64,000 nucleotides of DNA from assembly GCA_013399895.1 (NCBI GenBank), contig VXBA01005459.1, positions 5,679 to 69,678 of the forward strand, in the 5' to 3' direction. Below, in pieces: positions 62,431 to 64,000 of this stretch (position 1 is its first letter; every line of letters begins with the position of its first letter). The translations under genes and the position numbers were made by a program. The notes below the pieces were generated by a model, which worked only from the letters and a program-made list of their open reading frames with translations, made no database searches and had not been told where the DNA came from. The stretch is from Serilophus lunatus. Taxonomy: Eukaryota; Chordata; Aves; Passeriformes; Eurylaimidae.

Positions 62431-64000
62431 GTATTTTTGTTGTGTTCCCTTCCAATAGGAACATGCGATTATACTGGATAATATTTTCAATTTACTGCTG
62501 CATATTCATGATGGCATACTTCAGAGCTTAAAGAATTTATTTAAGTATTTTTTCAAGAAAAGCATTGAAATAAACTGTGAGAACATAGTAGTTAATGTTA
62601 ACCAACTAATCAACTAATGTGCAGTTTTTTAATATTACATTTCAGTTAATTAAAAATACTTGGTGCTGAAATGTAATTGTGCTTGTTTTAAGTAGTTTAA
62701 ATTTTTGCCACTTATGGATAATACAATGTTATGTCACTTTCTTAACTTTTTGAGAAATGGGGCCTTCGAAGGCTTGCTTTTCTCTACTGGAAAAATTTGA
62801 TAATGTTTTATGTTTAGAAAAGTTTCATCCATTCTGTTTTAAAGAGAGATTAAAGTTGGTTTATTTATTTATTTGTTTTTTACCACCCTGTTGCAACTAG
62901 TAAGTCATTCTGTAATTGACTTCTCTATTGTCTGGGACATAATAATTGTATGAAATTAACTTTATAATTTACGTTGTGATTTCAGGGTACTCCTTAACCT
63001 TATCTTGCTGTTATTGTGTTGCTGTTATCTTGTATTATGTGGCCAGTCTGTTTTTTAATGAATTGAGTGAGAAGTGCTCTTACATTTTTGTTTTATTCCT
63101 ATAATCTGTGCTTTCTTGCCTGCAGTCTTTTGATTTTTCCATGGCAGCTCATCATCACTCATCATTCCTTTTCAGTATATTCTTTCCCTGGCATTTTTTT
63201 AGTAAGGTTAACCTCTCTTGTCATTAATTTACTTTGCAAATTAATCTCCTTTTCTTCGGGTTAGGGGCTGGAAATTGAGGGAATCATTTGTGTTTACATA
63301 GACCATTGTGAAGATAGAATTAGGGTAGCTGAGAAAAACAAACCATAAGTTTATGCATGGTTAGATATGCAGTACTCTGCCCTTTTTGGTCATCTGAGAC
63401 ACCTATTTCAGTATATCATAAAACAGAATTGTGACTTCCCATGAGGAACAAATTGGAACATAGGCATTGGGCCATGTAGATCATGCTAAAGCATCAAAGT
63501 GGCTCATGGCCATTAGAAGTAAATAGAAGAATTTAACCAGCCTGAAATGTTACTGAGTAACTTCCTTGTTCTTGGACTGTGGAGCTGCTGAGGTGTGTAA
63601 GGGAAGCATCTCTTGGGGGCCTCCTCAATGTTGTAAGTGCACAGTGTTTTCTGTCCTGATGCAAAGCTGGTTGGAGGTGCAAGAGGGGCTTTTTGTAATG
63701 GAAGTTGAAGGGAAGAAGTGGAACAAAAGTCCTGACAAAGCCTTCCTGACTTAGGTAGTTCTGTCCTGGGTTTTTCATTCAGCTGCAGACTGCTGGTTTG
63801 AGGAGCAAGGGAACTGACTTCATTGTCAGATAAAGAATAGCTCTATAGGTATTTTTATTCTTTGGATAATTGTCAGACAGATATTTCATGTCACATGGAA
63901 GTAATTTTGTGACTACTCTGCAATTCTTCACTGACTAAGAGAAATACTTTATTTAAGACGTTGGATTAAAAGTTTTTCAAAGTACAAAGGAGTAGAAATA
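62431..64000. other. MRPS31 intron running off the right edge
   Basis: AT-rich sequence after the GTATTT donor at 62431. No further MRPS31 exon was seen before the end of the window. Confidence 0.5.

Noticed and set aside
1..64000. CRISPR arrays, operons, plasmid or phage functions
   Set aside because: No short regularly spaced repeats or compact gene clusters; all evidence is of a vertebrate nuclear genome.

Overview
This is a vertebrate, almost certainly bird, genomic window. It carries multi-exon genes with GT-AG introns, many fragments of CR1 LINEs (the dominant avian retrotransposon) in both orientations, one solo long terminal repeat of a type common in bird genomes, GC-rich promoter islands that interrupt the assembly (N runs at 13948-14071, 50307-50326 and one N at 55030), and no bacterial-type gene organisation. 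I reconstructed the genes by hand from splice signals, reading-frame phase and recognisable protein families.

Layout. (1) Positions 1-3570, minus strand: the 5' part of a secreted fibrinogen-like (FGL1-type) gene; its 3' part lies beyond the left edge. (2) Positions 3571-14070: gene-poor, built of CR1 pieces, one solo LTR with a perfect 5-bp target-site duplication, and unassigned sequence, ending in an assembly gap. (3) Positions 14072-34305, plus strand: a complete voltage-sensing phosphatase gene (TPTE2/VSP type). Its 18 coding exons join in phase to a 511-residue protein with four voltage-sensor helices, an intact CX5R catalytic loop and a C2 domain. (4) Positions 36836-50300, minus strand: a complete mitochondrial ornithine carrier gene, SLC25A15 (ORNT1), with six coding exons giving 301 residues. 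It converges on the phosphatase gene. (5) Positions 49850-50400: a GC-rich island with a GGGCT pentamer array and a gap, the probable shared promoter region of SLC25A15 and the next gene. (6) Positions 50400-64000, plus strand: MRPS31, the mitochondrial small-ribosomal-subunit protein mS31. Three internal coding exons are visible; the first coding exon was not found and the 3' exons lie beyond the right edge.

The genes do not form a pathway. SLC25A15 and MRPS31 are both nuclear genes for mitochondrial proteins and appear to share a divergent promoter region. The SLC25A15-MRPS31 neighbourhood is the same as on human 13q14, where a TPTE2-derived pseudogene lies near SLC25A15, so the intact phosphatase here probably sits at its ancestral locus. 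I found no clear sign of an undescribed system. The most interesting items are the intact voltage-sensing phosphatase with a candidate poison exon and a perfect 97-bp triplication in its introns, the fibrinogen-like gene, and a few exon-like pieces and repeats I could not assign.
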